A stretch of DNA of 64,000 nucleotides from Streptomyces fulvorobeus (lineage in GTDB: Bacteria > Actinomycetota > Actinomycetes > Streptomycetales > Streptomycetaceae): assembly GCF_013167895.1 (NCBI RefSeq), contig NZ_BLWC01000001.1, positions 3,162,001 through 3,226,000 of the forward strand. Reading direction: 5' to 3'. Positions 18,346 to 27,927 of the stretch are shown here, in pieces (position 1 is the stretch's first letter; each line of letters begins with the position of its first letter). The translations under genes and the position numbers were made by a program. The notes beneath the pieces are model-generated. The model did not search any database. It saw only the letters and a list, made by a program, of their open reading frames with translations, and was not told the DNA's origin.

Positions 18346-20502
18346 TTACCGTCCGAGCCGTCCCCTGACCATGCCGACCATGCCGTTGAGCTCTTCGATC
18401 CGCATCTTCTTCGCCGCGAGGAAGAAGACTCCCAGCAGCGCGATGCCACCGCAGACCAGGGCGGCGAGTGAGCCGAGCGCGCCCTCACCGAGCGCCGTCA
18501 GCAGGGCGTATCCGATACCGCCGCCGACGATGGCGGCCGGCACCGCCGCCAGGCAGAGACGGGCGTAGGTGCGCACGATGTTGGCGCCGTCCAGATCGCC
18601 ACCCAGCCGGTTGCGCAGGCGGCGCCAGGCGATGCCGACACCGACGGCGTAGGCCAGTCCGTACGAGGCCGCCATGCCGACGACCGCCCACTGGGCCGGA
18701 AGGACCACGTAGCAGAGGGCGGAGGCGGCTGCGTTGACCACGGCCACGATGACGGTGTTGTAGAAGGGGGTGCGGGTGTCCTCGTACGCGTAGAAGCCGC
18801 GCAGCACGACGTACTGCACGGAGTACGGGATGAGCCCGAGACCGAACGCCATCAGGATGAAGCCCATGGAGCGGGCTGCTTCGGTGCCGCTGGACGCGTA
18901 CAGCAGGGTGCACATGGGCAGGCCCAGCGCCAGGAAGGCGAAGGCGACCGGCACGATGGCCACGGCCGAGTTCCGGAGCCCCTGCGAGATGTCGTCGCGG
19001 ACCGCGCCGGGGTCGTTGTCGTGGGCGGCCCGGGAGATCCGGGGAAGCAGAGCGGCCATGACGGAGACCGTGATGATCGCCTGCGGCATGCCCCAGATCA
19101 GCTGGGCGTTCGAGTAGGCGAGGAAGCCCGCGCCGCCCTTGTCCGACTCCTCGCCGGCCGCGGTCGCCAGCTGGGTGACGACCAGCACGCCTGCCTGGTT
19201 GGCCAGGACGAACAGGACGGTCCACTTGGCCAGCTTGATCGTCTTACCGAGCCCGTGGCCCCTCCAGTCGAAGCGCGGGCGGAAGCGGAAACCCGCCTCC
19301 CGCAGATACGGGACCATGGCGAGCGCCTGCACGGTCAGGCCGAGCAGCGTACCGATCCCCAGGAGCTGGACGCCCTCGTCGGGAATCGTCGCCACGCCCA
19401 TCCGGGTCTCGCCCCAGGTGCCGTAGACCAGGATGAACAGACCGAACGTGAAGATCATGACGATGTTGTTGAGGACCGGGGTCCACATCATCGCCCCGAA
19501 CTTCCCGCGGGCGTTCAGGATCTGGCCCATCACGACGTGGATGCCCATGAAGAAGATGGTCGGCAGGCAGTACCGGGCGAAGGTGACGGCCACGCTGTTG
19601 GCTTCGGGCCTGCCGGCGATCGTCTGGGACATCATGCCGATCAGCCAGGGTGCGGCGAACACCGCGAGCGCGACGATGACGGCGAGGGCGACCATCACGA
19701 GGGTCAGCAGGCGGTTGGCGAAAGCCTCGCCGCCGTCCTCGTCCTCCTTCATGGACCGCACCAGCTGCGGGACGAACACCGAGTTCAGTCCGCCGCCCAC
19801 GGTGAGGATGTAGATCATCGTGGGCAGGGTGTACGCGATGGTGAAGGCGTCACCGAGCAGTGCCGCACCCAGGGCTGCGGTGATCACCAGGCTGCGTACG
19901 AAACCGGTGAGCCGTGAGACGAGGGTTCCGGCCGCCATCAGCGCACTGGACCTCAGCAGGCTGGAGGCCCGGCCGCCGGACTTGGGCGGGACGGGAGCGG
20001 GAGCCGGTTCGGGCTCCGGCGGTCCAGGGGGCCTGCCCGAGCCCTCCTGGTCGCGGAAGAGGTGGGCGAAGGCGTCCGGCTCCTCGCGGTCGTCCGCCGC
20101 GCGGGTGACCAGGTCGTCCACCCCGACGAACTGGGTGGTCGCCGCGTGGTCCCCGTACGGAAGGTGCCGGGAGGGGCCCGAGGGCTCCGGAGGGGGAGCC
20201 TGGGCCCACAGCCTGGGGTCGGGGGCGTACTGGGCCGCCGGCGGCTGCTGGTAGAGCGGCTGAGGCTCCTGGTACGTCCCGGGGGGCGGCGGCGGGTGCG
20301 AGGCGCGATCGTAGAGCGCTTCCGCCACCGGGTCCTGGGCCGTGAGGTCCTGAGCCCGGTAAGGATCGTGCTCATAGGCGTGCTGGAGGTACGGGTCGGG
20401 AGGCACCGGGCTCCCGTGGTCCCCCGGAGGGACCGTCGGCCCGTCGGGTGACCCACCTCCGCCCGCGCCCTGGCCGCGGTCACCGTCGTACGGCGCGTTC
20501 AT
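18346..20502 (-). CDS. murJ: Lipid II flippase MurJ (MviN family)
   Basis: MurJ moves the peptidoglycan precursor lipid II across the membrane. The MviN core with multiple TM helices covers about residues 175-715 (SALMAAGTLVSRLTGFVRS, GIHVVMGQILNARGKF, YSVQYVVLRGFYAYEDTRTPF). The N-terminal 170 residues are Pro/Gly-rich and cytoplasmic, an extension seen in actinobacterial homologues. ATG start at 20502. It precedes the pseudokinase gene by about 130 bases and follows the DUF6049-like gene by 49 bases, so the three are probably one unit. The partner forkhead-associated protein of mycobacteria is not in this window. Confidence 0.93.
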   Translation of the reverse strand: MNAPYDGDRGQGAGGGGSPDGPTVPPGDHGSPVPPDPYLQHAYEHDPYRAQDLTAQDPVAEALYDRASHPPPPPGTYQEPQPLYQQPPAAQYAPDPRLWAQAPPPEPSGPSRHLPYGDHAATTQFVGVDDLVTRAADDREEPDAFAHLFRDQEGSGRPPGPPEPEPAPAPVPPKSGGRASSLLRSSALMAAGTLVSRLTGFVRSLVITAALGAALLGDAFTIAYTLPTMIYILTVGGGLNSVFVPQLVRSMKEDEDGGEAFANRLLTLVMVALAVIVALAVFAAPWLIGMMSQTIAGRPEANSVAVTFARYCLPTIFFMGIHVVMGQILNARGKFGAMMWTPVLNNIVMIFTFGLFILVYGTWGETRMGVATIPDEGVQLLGIGTLLGLTVQALAMVPYLREAGFRFRPRFDWRGHGLGKTIKLAKWTVLFVLANQAGVLVVTQLATAAGEESDKGGAGFLAYSNAQLIWGMPQAIITVSVMAALLPRISRAAHDNDPGAVRDDISQGLRNSAVAIVPVAFAFLALGLPMCTLLYASSGTEAARSMGFILMAFGLGLIPYSVQYVVLRGFYAYEDTRTPFYNTVIVAVVNAAASALCYVVLPAQWAVVGMAASYGLAYAVGVGIAWRRLRNRLGGDLDGANIVRTYARLCLAAVPAAIVGGGIGYALLTALGEGALGSLAALVCGGIALLGVFFLAAKKMRIEELNGMVGMVRGRLGR

Positions 20503-20551
20503 CGAAACCCCACCTCATCGTCCCCGGCCGACCGGCCACGACATAGCTCGC

Positions 20552-22849
20552 TCAACGGTCCACTTTCTCACCCGTTCCCGACGGGTCCCCGCTTTCCGGA
20601 CCGGTGTCCGGGGCCGGGTCACTCGGCTGCTCGGGTTCGCCGCCGTCGTCCTCCGTTGTGTCGCTTGCGATGGTGCGCTTGCGGTGTGTGTACATCCTGA
20701 TGCCCGCGAGGACCAGCAGCAGCAGTCCGCCGGCGATGACGAGCAGCACGGTCGGCGTCACTTCGGAGACCTTCACCGTGAACGTCATCTCTTCGCCGTA
20801 CGGTGTGCCGTCCTCGGTGAACAACCGCGCGGTGACCTGGACCTGCCCGTTGACGTTGGCGGCGGCGTCGAACTTGACGGACTGGCTGTGGCCGCCCGCG
20901 ATCCTGACGGGCTGCTCCGCCACGGGACCGTCGTCGTTGAGCTTCAGCCGGGTCGCGTTCTCCGACGTCAGCCGGAGGACGAGGTTCTCGACGCCCTGCA
21001 CGAGCTTGTTCTGGACCGTGACGGGGATCGTCGCGCTCCGTCCGGACAGGGTGACGTCGGACTTGGCGATCAGCTGGACCTCACTGGTGAGCCCGCGCAG
21101 ATACGTGCGTACCGCGTCACGGTACCGCTGCGCCTCCAGCGGCCGGCCCCGCCAGGACGTCGACATGGAGCGGTTGATCGCGTTGCCGAAGGGGGTCACC
21201 ACCCGGTCGGGCTGGGTGAGGATGACCTGGAAGCTGTTGAGCGAGTCCTTGGTGGACCTGATGTCCTGGAACGCCTGGGTGGCGAGCTCCTGGCCGCGCA
21301 GCTTCTTCGGGTACTGGAAGGACCGGGGCACCCTGGCGGTCGCCCGCGGGTCGGGCTTCTCCTCCGCCGCGGCGGCCAGGTCGAGAGGGTGCGTCCAGCG
21401 TCCGTCGGCGAGCGCCCGCAGGGACGCGGCCATCGACTGGGCCTGGGAGGTGCTGGGGGTCCGCTGGGGAGCGACGACGATGCTGCGCTGCTTCTCGGGG
21501 TCCTGCTCCGTGATCGCCAGCGTCTGCGCCAGGAACTTCTGGACGGCGAGCGTCGAGTCCCCGGCACGTGACATGTCGCCCGTGAACGCCGTGGAGAGCC
21601 GGTGGTCGGCGACGACGGCGGTCGTGCCGCCGCCGATCGGCCGTGCGGCGGTCGGTGTGTAGGAGAGGCTGTCGGATTCCGCGAGGCTGTCGCTGCGGGC
21701 GATCACGTGGTGCGCGCCGGCCGAGGTGGCGACATCGACGATGGACGGGTCGACCGCGCCGTCCACCGGCCAGGCGAAGTCGGTGGACGGCTTCACGTGC
21801 AGGATCGTCTCCACCGTCATACCCGCGACCTCGGTGGCGGTCTGCAGATGGCTCAGGGTGCCCGAGACGCTCTTGCCGCGGTGTGCGATGGACGCCAGAT
21901 CGGGGTCGGCGAAGGGCAGCGCGATCACCTTGCCGTTCTTCACGGCTGTCCCCAGTGACGTCAGCCACTCCTTGGCGACGCCCTGTTTCGTGCCCGCGAC
22001 CGTGGTGTCCCCGACCTTGATCCGGTAGTTCTTCGTCATCGCGTCGACCGTGGCGAGCAGGTCCGGGTCGATGACCCAGGTGACCGGAAGCCGGCGGCCC
22101 AGGGAGACCAGCTGTTCGAGCCGGCCTCCGGGGGCGAGCTCGGCCGCGAGGTCGTCGTCGGAGAAGACCGGGGTCTGCTGTTCGTCCGAGCCCGTCTCGG
22201 CGCTCACATGTGCGGAGGCGATGAGCGGCCAGAGGTAGGTCAGCTTGGTCCTGCCGTCGCTCTCCTTGGGCTGCCACGGGAGGAAGGTGCGCTGGATTCC
22301 CATCACCTGGTCGTAAGCGGCGCGGTCGTTCCTGCCCGCGAGCGAGACGCCGAGCTGGTAGACGCCCGCTTCGTCCAGTGGCAGTTTTCCGACGGGCACG
22401 GAGATCTCGAAGTCCTGGCTGAGCCCGGACCGCAGGTTCGCCGTCTTCACCGCGTACTTGCCGCCGACCGGAAGGGGATCGACTCCCGGTACGTAGCCGG
22501 AGCGCTTGGCGGCATTGTCGATCGCGGTCCTGCCGGACAGCTTCGGCCCCACCCGCAGCTGTACCTCCGCGCTGGTGATCGTCTCCCTGCCGTTGTTCGT
22601 CAGGGTGCCGGAGATGGTGAGGGTGTCCCCCTTCACCGGTGCGCTCGGGGCCAGTGTGTCGATCGACACCGCGACGGAACCGGGACCGGACGGCGCCTTC
22701 GCCGGGCCCGCCGCCTGCGCCGCGGGTGCCGTGGGGCCGCTGAGGAGGCCGGCCAGCAGCGGTGCACCGAAGAGCAGGGAGGCTGTGCGCCGCAACCACC
22801 GGCGGGCAGGAGCGGGACTCATCCCCTGAAAGTCTGCCGCCTCGGCCAC
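20552..22849 (-). CDS. Large secreted/membrane-anchored protein, DUF6049-like, function unknown
   Basis: The 765-residue product has a signal peptide (basic PARRWLRR, hydrophobic LLFGAPLLAGLLSG, Ala-rich cleavage region ending AQAAG), two or more beta-rich domains outside the cell (VDTLAPSAPVKGDTL type at the start, NKLVQGVENLVLRL near the end), and one C-terminal TM helix near residues 696-718 followed by an acidic cytoplasmic tail. A central region resembles a polysaccharide-deacetylase-like or TIM-barrel fold (VTWVIDPDLLATVD, VIALPFADPDLASI), but no catalytic set is clear. Start GTG 22849; ATG 22822 is an alternative. The gene neighbours murJ in actinobacteria, so an envelope role is likely. 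Confidence 0.8.
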   Translation of the reverse strand: MAEAADFQGMSPAPARRWLRRTASLLFGAPLLAGLLSGPTAPAAQAAGPAKAPSGPGSVAVSIDTLAPSAPVKGDTLTISGTLTNNGRETITSAEVQLRVGPKLSGRTAIDNAAKRSGYVPGVDPLPVGGKYAVKTANLRSGLSQDFEISVPVGKLPLDEAGVYQLGVSLAGRNDRAAYDQVMGIQRTFLPWQPKESDGRTKLTYLWPLIASAHVSAETGSDEQQTPVFSDDDLAAELAPGGRLEQLVSLGRRLPVTWVIDPDLLATVDAMTKNYRIKVGDTTVAGTKQGVAKEWLTSLGTAVKNGKVIALPFADPDLASIAHRGKSVSGTLSHLQTATEVAGMTVETILHVKPSTDFAWPVDGAVDPSIVDVATSAGAHHVIARSDSLAESDSLSYTPTAARPIGGGTTAVVADHRLSTAFTGDMSRAGDSTLAVQKFLAQTLAITEQDPEKQRSIVVAPQRTPSTSQAQSMAASLRALADGRWTHPLDLAAAAEEKPDPRATARVPRSFQYPKKLRGQELATQAFQDIRSTKDSLNSFQVILTQPDRVVTPFGNAINRSMSTSWRGRPLEAQRYRDAVRTYLRGLTSEVQLIAKSDVTLSGRSATIPVTVQNKLVQGVENLVLRLTSENATRLKLNDDGPVAEQPVRIAGGHSQSVKFDAAANVNGQVQVTARLFTEDGTPYGEEMTFTVKVSEVTPTVLLVIAGGLLLLVLAGIRMYTHRKRTIASDTTEDDGGEPEQPSDPAPDTGPESGDPSGTGEKVDR

Positions 22850-23031
22850 GCGCCTACCCGTCCCTCGTCATCGTCAACTGCTGTCGATCGTGTCGGTCCC
22901 TGCGTCCCCGCATGGTAACGATGTGCCCGGGAGCTAAGTGCTGGGGACTGCGCCACATGATCGGGAGAGTCTCGCAGGGCCACAGGAAACGATGACGCCC
23001 GGGCCGGTCGGTGCACGTACCCTTTTCTGTT

Positions 23032-24474
23032 GTGCCGAATGCCAACGAAGACAACGCCAGTGCACTGAGCCAGGTGCAGCACCGCGCAGTCAGTGAACTG
23101 CTGCGGGTGTCCCCGGTCGCCGACGACCTCGCCCACCGATTCCAGGAGGCCGGATTCAGCCTCGCCCTGGTCGGTGGCTCGGTTCGCGACGCGCTGCTCG
23201 GCAGGCTCGGAAACGACCTGGACTTCACGACCGACGCCCGCCCCGAGGACGTGCTCAAGATCGTCCGGCCGTGGGCGGACTCGGTGTGGGAGGTCGGGAT
23301 CGCCTTCGGCACCGTCGGGTGCCAGAAGGACGGATACCAGGTCGAGGTCACGACATATCGGTCGGAGGCGTACGACAGGACCTCACGGAAACCCGAGGTC
23401 TCCTACGGCGACTCCATCGAGGACGACCTCGTGCGCCGGGATTTCACGGTGAACGCGATGGCTGTCGCACTGCCCCGGAAGGAGTTCGTCGACCCGCACG
23501 GCGGCCTCGAAGATCTCGCGGAGCGCGTCCTGCGTACCCCTGGAACACCGGAGGAGTCCTTCTCGGACGACCCTCTGCGCATGCTCCGTGCGGCGCGGTT
23601 CGCGGCCCAGCTGGACTTCGAGGTCGCCCCCGAAGTGATCGCCGCGATGACGGACATGGCCGGCCGCATCGAGATCGTCTCGGCCGAGCGGGTCCGCGAG
23701 GAGCTCAACAAGCTGCTTCTCTCCGCACACCCCCGCAAAGGGCTGGGGCTCCTGGTGGACACCGGTCTGGCCGGCCATGTGATGCCGGAGCTTCCCGCAC
23801 TGCGGCTGGAAAGTGATGAGCATCACCGTCACAAGGATGTCTACGAGCATTCACTGACCGTCCTCGAGCAGGCCATCGACCTTGAGGAGGACGGGCCCGA
23901 CCTGGTGCTGAGGCTTGCCGCCCTGCTGCACGACATCGGCAAGCCGAGGACGCGACGCTTCGAGAAGGACGGCCGCGTCTCCTTCCACCATCATGAGGTG
24001 GTCGGCGCGAAGATGGCCAGGAAGCGGATGACCGACCTGAAGTACTCCAACGACATGGTCAGGGACGTCTCCAAGCTCGTCGAGCTGCATCTGCGTTTCC
24101 ACGGTTACGGAGACGGTGAGTGGACCGATTCGGCGGTTCGCCGGTATGTGCGCGACGCGGGCCCTCTTCTGGAGCGTCTGCACAAGCTGACCCGCTCGGA
24201 CTGCACGACGCGCAACAAGCGCAAGGCCCATGCCCTCTCGCGGACGTACGACGGTCTGGAGGAGCGCATTGCCCAGTTGCAGGAGCAGGAGCAGCTGGAC
24301 TCGATCCGGCCCGACCTGGACGGCAACGAGATCATGGAGATTCTGGGTGTCGGCCCGGGGCCGGGGATCGGCAAGGCGTACGCGTTCCTGCTGGAACTGC
24401 GGCTGGAGAACGGGCCCATGGAACGCGATGCGGCCGTCACCGCGCTCAAGGACTGGTGGGCGACCCAGAGCTAG
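23032..24474 (+). CDS. cca: CCA tRNA nucleotidyltransferase
   Basis: Adds or repairs the 3' CCA of tRNA. The nucleotidyltransferase motif LVGGSVRDALLGR starts near residue 46, with the metal-binding DLDFTTDARPED soon after, the RRDFTVNAMA motif and the ARFAAQL flexible region. A C-terminal HD domain (LLHDIGKPRTR near 298; HHHEVVGAKM) has phosphohydrolase character. The family is often annotated as poly(A) polymerase PcnA, but in Streptomyces the enzyme is regarded as CCA-adding. Start GTG 23032 (VPNANEDNAS) is preferred; an upstream in-frame start adds seven residues. It is divergent from the DUF6049-like gene across a 182-base gap. Confidence 0.93.
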   Translation: MPNANEDNASALSQVQHRAVSELLRVSPVADDLAHRFQEAGFSLALVGGSVRDALLGRLGNDLDFTTDARPEDVLKIVRPWADSVWEVGIAFGTVGCQKDGYQVEVTTYRSEAYDRTSRKPEVSYGDSIEDDLVRRDFTVNAMAVALPRKEFVDPHGGLEDLAERVLRTPGTPEESFSDDPLRMLRAARFAAQLDFEVAPEVIAAMTDMAGRIEIVSAERVREELNKLLLSAHPRKGLGLLVDTGLAGHVMPELPALRLESDEHHRHKDVYEHSLTVLEQAIDLEEDGPDLVLRLAALLHDIGKPRTRRFEKDGRVSFHHHEVVGAKMARKRMTDLKYSNDMVRDVSKLVELHLRFHGYGDGEWTDSAVRRYVRDAGPLLERLHKLTRSDCTTRNKRKAHALSRTYDGLEERIAQLQEQEQLDSIRPDLDGNEIMEILGVGPGPGIGKAYAFLLELRLENGPMERDAAVTALKDWWATQS

Positions 24475-24520
24475 ACCCGGTGCCGGTCATGTTTCACGTG
24501 AAACATGACCGGCACCGGGT
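24475..24520. terminator. 46-base perfect palindrome / bidirectional terminator with parS at the tip
   Basis: Bases 24475-24497 and 24498-24520 are exact complements. In RNA this gives a 21-base-pair stem with an ACGU loop directly after the cca stop (24472-24474). It also faces the convergent MFS gene. Confidence 0.88.
24491..24504. other. parS: parS site 5
   Basis: Perfect GTTTCACGTGAAAC at the centre of the 46-base palindrome between cca and the MFS gene. Confidence 0.94.
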
Positions 24521-24528
24521 GGGAAGAA

Positions 24529-24562
24529 GAGGGGCGCTGTTTCACGTGAAACAGCGCCCCTC
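24529..24562. terminator. 34-base perfect palindrome / second hairpin with parS at the tip
   Basis: Arms 24529-24545 and 24546-24562 are exact complements and read AGGGGCGCTG outward from parS. It ends 25 bases beyond the stop of the MFS gene, so it can terminate that gene while the neighbouring palindrome serves cca. Confidence 0.85.
24539..24552. other. parS: parS site 6
   Basis: Perfect GTTTCACGTGAAAC, centred 48 bases from site 5; the closest pair in the window. Confidence 0.94.
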
Positions 24563-24586
24563 GCCATGACGGCGCCCCGCTCGGCG

Positions 24587-25870
24587 TCAACGCGCTTTGT
24601 CCGTCGCTCCTCCGGTGACACGTCCCCACCGGAGCGCCGCCGCGCAGACCACCGCATAGAGCACGGCCCCTCCCGCCACCACGACGACCGACCGGCCGTC
24701 TGCGGGAAGCAGGAGTGCGGAGATCGCCGCGGCGAGCACGAAGGCGACGTTGAAGAGCACGTCGTAGAGCGAGAAGATCCTGCCGCGGAACCCGTCATCC
24801 ACCGATGTCTGCACCACCGTGTCCGTGGCAATCTTCGAGCCCTGCGTGACAAGGCCGAGTACGAACGCCGCCACCAGCATCGGCCCGAGGGTGAACGACA
24901 GCGCCAGCGCCGGTTCCAGCGCGGCGGCCGTGCCCGCGCACACTGCCATCCAGCCGAATCTGCCCAGCCGGCCCACGGTCCAGGGAGTCATGACCGCAGC
25001 CGCGAAGAACCCCGCCGCCGAGGCTCCCAGCGCCAATCCCAGGAGGCCCAGCCCTTCGGACTCGGTGTCGGACCAGGCGTACCGGCACAGCATCAGCATC
25101 ATCACGGTCAGCGCCCCGTAGCAGAAGCGCATCACCGTCACGGCGGCCAGGGCGCGCGCCGCGTCCTTCCGTTCGGCCAGGTGGCGTACCCCGGCCGCGA
25201 GTCCGCGGGCGGTGCCGGCCAGTGCCTCGCGCAGCCGCAGATGACCTGCGCCCGCGTCCGGGCCGAGCAGTACCCGCGGCAGGCTCAGCGACACCACGGC
25301 CGAGACGAGGTAGAGCGTCGCTCCCAGCAGGACGACCGCCGCATCGGACGCGTCGGCCAGCAGGCGCACGGCGAAGGCGAGTCCGCCACCCGCGGTCGCT
25401 GCCAGGGTGCCGGCGGTGGGTGAGAGGGAGTTGGCGACGACGAGCCGTTCCGCGTCGACCACTCGCGGGAGCGCCGCCGACAGACCGGCGAGCACGAAAC
25501 GGTTGACCGCCGTCACACAGAGGGCGGAGACGTAGAAGAGCCAGGTGGGTACGGAGGTGAGGATCAGCAGTGCCGTGCAGCAGGCGAGTGCAGCCCGGAG
25601 CAGATTCCCGTACAGGAAGACCTGGCGTCGCGGCCAGCGGTCCAGGAGGACGCCGGCGAACGGGCCGACGAGCGAGTACGGCAGGAGCAGCACCGCCATG
25701 GCGGATGCGATGGCGCCGGGCGTCGCTTGGTTCTCCGGGGAGAAGACGACGTACGTGGCGAGCGCGACCTGGTAGACACCGTCGGCCGACTGGGAGAGGA
25801 GCCGGACGGCGAGAAGGCGGCGGAAGTACCGAAGGCGCAGGAGTACACGCAGATCACGCACGACAGGCAT
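24587..25870 (-). CDS. MFS transporter, 12-TM type
   Basis: The 427-residue product has about twelve hydrophobic segments and the MFS loop motif [15 protein letters not shown] between TM2 and TM3. It resembles MFS proteins of the MFS_3/enterobactin-exporter group; the substrate is not evident. I place the start at ATG 25870 ([15 protein letters not shown]), with no good ribosome site. Only 14 bases separate this codon from the strong hairpin at 25885-25933, so it is probably leaderless or depends on read-through. The frame continues upstream into ino1 only because ino1 has an apparent frameshift; the two are separate genes. Confidence 0.85.
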   Translation of the reverse strand: MPVVRDLRVLLRLRYFRRLLAVRLLSQSADGVYQVALATYVVFSPENQATPGAIASAMAVLLLPYSLVGPFAGVLLDRWPRRQVFLYGNLLRAALACCTALLILTSVPTWLFYVSALCVTAVNRFVLAGLSAALPRVVDAERLVVANSLSPTAGTLAATAGGGLAFAVRLLADASDAAVVLLGATLYLVSAVVSLSLPRVLLGPDAGAGHLRLREALAGTARGLAAGVRHLAERKDAARALAAVTVMRFCYGALTVMMLMLCRYAWSDTESEGLGLLGLALGASAAGFFAAAVMTPWTVGRLGRFGWMAVCAGTAAALEPALALSFTLGPMLVAAFVLGLVTQGSKIATDTVVQTSVDDGFRGRIFSLYDVLFNVAFVLAAAISALLLPADGRSVVVVAGGAVLYAVVCAAALRWGRVTGGATDKAR

Positions 25871-25884
25871 GTGATCAAGCGTCA

Positions 25885-25933
25885 CACACGTCGAGGGTCC
25901 CCGGGCAATCCGCCCGGGGACCCTCGACGTGTG
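25885..25933 (-). terminator. Strong terminator after ino1
   Basis: Perfect 22-base arms (25885-25906 and 25912-25933) enclose a 5-base loop. It lies 58 bases past the ino1 stop and immediately upstream of the MFS start. Confidence 0.88.
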
Positions 25934-25991
25934 GAAGGGAAGGAGCGCCGACGCGTCCTGCCCGGTCAGTCTGTGAGCCGTGAACGGCTGC

Positions 25992-27073
25992 TCAGCGCTC
26001 GACCTCGCCCGCGATGAACTTCTCGACGTTGGCCGCGGCCTCGTCGTCGAAGTACTGCACGGGGGGCTCTTCATGAAGTACGACGACGCGGAGAGGATCG
26101 GGCCGCCGATACCGCGGTCCTTGGCGATCTTCGCCGCGCGCACGGCGTCGATGATGACACCGGCGGAGTTCGGGGAGTCCCAGACCTCGAGCTTGTACTC
26201 GAGGTTCAGCGGAACGTCGCCGAACGCACGGCCCTCAAGGCGGACGTACGCCCACTTGCGGTCGTCCAGCCACGCCACGTAGTCGGACGGGCCGATGTGG
26301 ACGTTGTCCGCACCCATCTCGCGGTCACGGATCTGCGAGGTGACGGCCTGCGTCTTGGAGATCTTCTTGGACTCCAGGCGCTCACGTTCGAGCATGTTCT
26401 TGAAGTCCATGTTGCCGCCGACGTTCAGCTGCATCGTGCGGTCCAGGATGACACCGCGGTCCTCGAAGAGCTTCGCCATCACGCGGTGCGTGATGGTGGC
26501 GCCGACCTGGGACTTGATGTCGTCGCCGACGATCGGGACGCCCGCCTCGGTGAACTTGTCCGCCCACTCCTTGGTACCGGCGATGAAGACCGGGAGAGCG
26601 TTGACGAACGCGACCTTGGCGTCGATGGCGCACTGGGCGTAGAACTTCGCAGCGACCTCGGAACCGACGGGCAGGTAGCAGACGAGGACGTCGACCTGCC
26701 TGTCCTTGAGGACCTGGACGATGTCGACCGGGGCCTCGGCGGACTCCTCGATCGTCTCGCGGTAGTACTTGCCCAGGCCGTCGTGGGTGTGGCCGCGCTG
26801 AACGGTCACGCCCGTGTTCGGCACATCGGCGATCTTGATGGTGTTGTTCTCGCTGGCGCCGATGGCGTCCGCGAGGTCGAGGCCGACCTTCTTCGCGTCG
26901 ACGTCGAAGGCGGCGACGAACTCGACGTCGCTGACGTGGTAGTCGCCGAACTGGACGTGCATCAGACCGGGCACCTTGCCGGCCGGATCGGCGTCCTTGT
27001 AGTACTCGACGCCCTGCACCAGCGAGGCGGCGCAGTTGCCTACACCAACGATGGCTACGCGAACCGAACCCAT
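25992..27073 (-). CDS. ino1: Inositol-1-phosphate synthase, with apparent frameshift near the C-terminus
   Basis: Converts glucose 6-phosphate to L-myo-inositol 1-phosphate, the entry to phosphatidylinositol and mycothiol in actinomycetes. ATG 27073 ([18 protein letters not shown]) gives the NAD-binding motif, then [16 protein letters not shown] and the ending [11 protein letters not shown]. At the G run 26061-26066 (minus-strand C run) the frame breaks. With one extra base the protein continues [15 protein letters not shown] to a stop at 25992, 360 aa in all, as in other Streptomyces. Without it the frame runs on into the MFS gene. GGGAG lies upstream of the start. It follows padR by 62 bases, probably as an operon. 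Confidence 0.9.
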
Positions 27074-27135
27074 GCCGATTGCTCCCTGTGTGTTCTCGGT
27101 GTTCCCCGCCGGCACCTTGCGGACCTGCGGGGTTT

Positions 27136-27843
27136 TCACTTGGTGGTGTCGTCGGACGGATCCGGCCGGGACGAATCCCGGTGCCGGGGCAGGCCGTCCG
27201 TCTCTCCTGATGTGTCCTGGTGAGGTGAACCCTCGGTCGTGGACCTTCGCTGGTCCCGTCCCGAGCGCTCGCTCTCGATGAGCTCGTTCAGCCAGCGCAC
27301 TTCGCGCTCCACGGATTCCATGCCGTGCCGCTGGAGCTCAAGCGTGTAGTCGTCGAGTCGTTCACGAGTGCGGGCGAGCGAGGCGCGCATCTTCTCCAGA
27401 CGCTCCTCCAGCCGACTGCGGCGCCCCTCCAGCACACGCATCCGCACTTCTCGCTCCGTCTGCCCGAAGAAGGCGAAACGAGCGGCGAAGTGCTCGTCCT
27501 CCCAGGAATCCGGACCCGTGTGCGAGAGCAGCTCCTCGAAGTGCTCCTTGCCTTCGGCCGTCAACCTGTAGACGATCTTGGCCCGGCGTCCCGCGAGTGA
27601 GGACGTGGGAGCGACTGCCCGGCTCGTGGCCGAAGGAAGGTCTGCCGGAGCGTTTCCCGGTTCCTCGATCAACCAGCCCTGCGTGACCAGCGTCTTGAGG
27701 CAGGGGTAGAGGGTGCCGTAACTGAAGGCGCGGAAGATCCCCAGTGAGGTGTTGAGGCGCTTGCGCAGCTCATAGCCGTGCATCGGGGACTCGCGGAGCA
27801 GGCCGAGTACGGCGAATTCGAGGATGCCTGAGCGTCTGCTCAA
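27136..27843 (-). CDS. PadR-family transcriptional regulator
   Basis: A 235-residue PadR regulator. Winged helix at the N-terminus ([37 protein letters not shown]), then a long, charged, coiled-coil effector region ([19 protein letters not shown]) and a disordered tail. The best start is TTG 27843, since GGAGG lies 5-6 bases upstream and the residues SRRSGILEF begin the domain. It precedes ino1 and probably controls it and itself. The palindrome ATGTATCGACTCGATACAT at 27909-27927, about 66 bases upstream, is a likely operator. Confidence 0.88.
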   Translation of the reverse strand: MSRRSGILEFAVLGLLRESPMHGYELRKRLNTSLGIFRAFSYGTLYPCLKTLVTQGWLIEEPGNAPADLPSATSRAVAPTSSLAGRRAKIVYRLTAEGKEHFEELLSHTGPDSWEDEHFAARFAFFGQTEREVRMRVLEGRRSRLEERLEKMRASLARTRERLDDYTLELQRHGMESVEREVRWLNELIESERSGRDQRRSTTEGSPHQDTSGETDGLPRHRDSSRPDPSDDTTK

Positions 27844-27908
27844 CTCCGCCTCCTCTTCCCCCGCCGGACACTCCTGTGGAGGTCCTGAGTGGAACGTATG
27901 CCGCACCG

Positions 27909-27927
27909 ATGTATCGACTCGATACAT
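27909..27927. promoter_or_regulatory. Candidate PadR operator
   Basis: ATGTATCGA-C-TCGATACAT is a perfect palindrome around one central base. PadR proteins typically bind ATGT-N8-ACAT-type sites. It lies in the 389-base padR-PBP divergent gap (27844-28232), the rest of which shows no gene I can support. Confidence 0.65.

Noticed and set aside
24587..27139. Single 850-residue Ino1-MFS fusion protein
   Set aside because: The join arises from an apparent one-base deletion; the ino1 ending is found in the next frame, and a strong terminator lies between the two genes.
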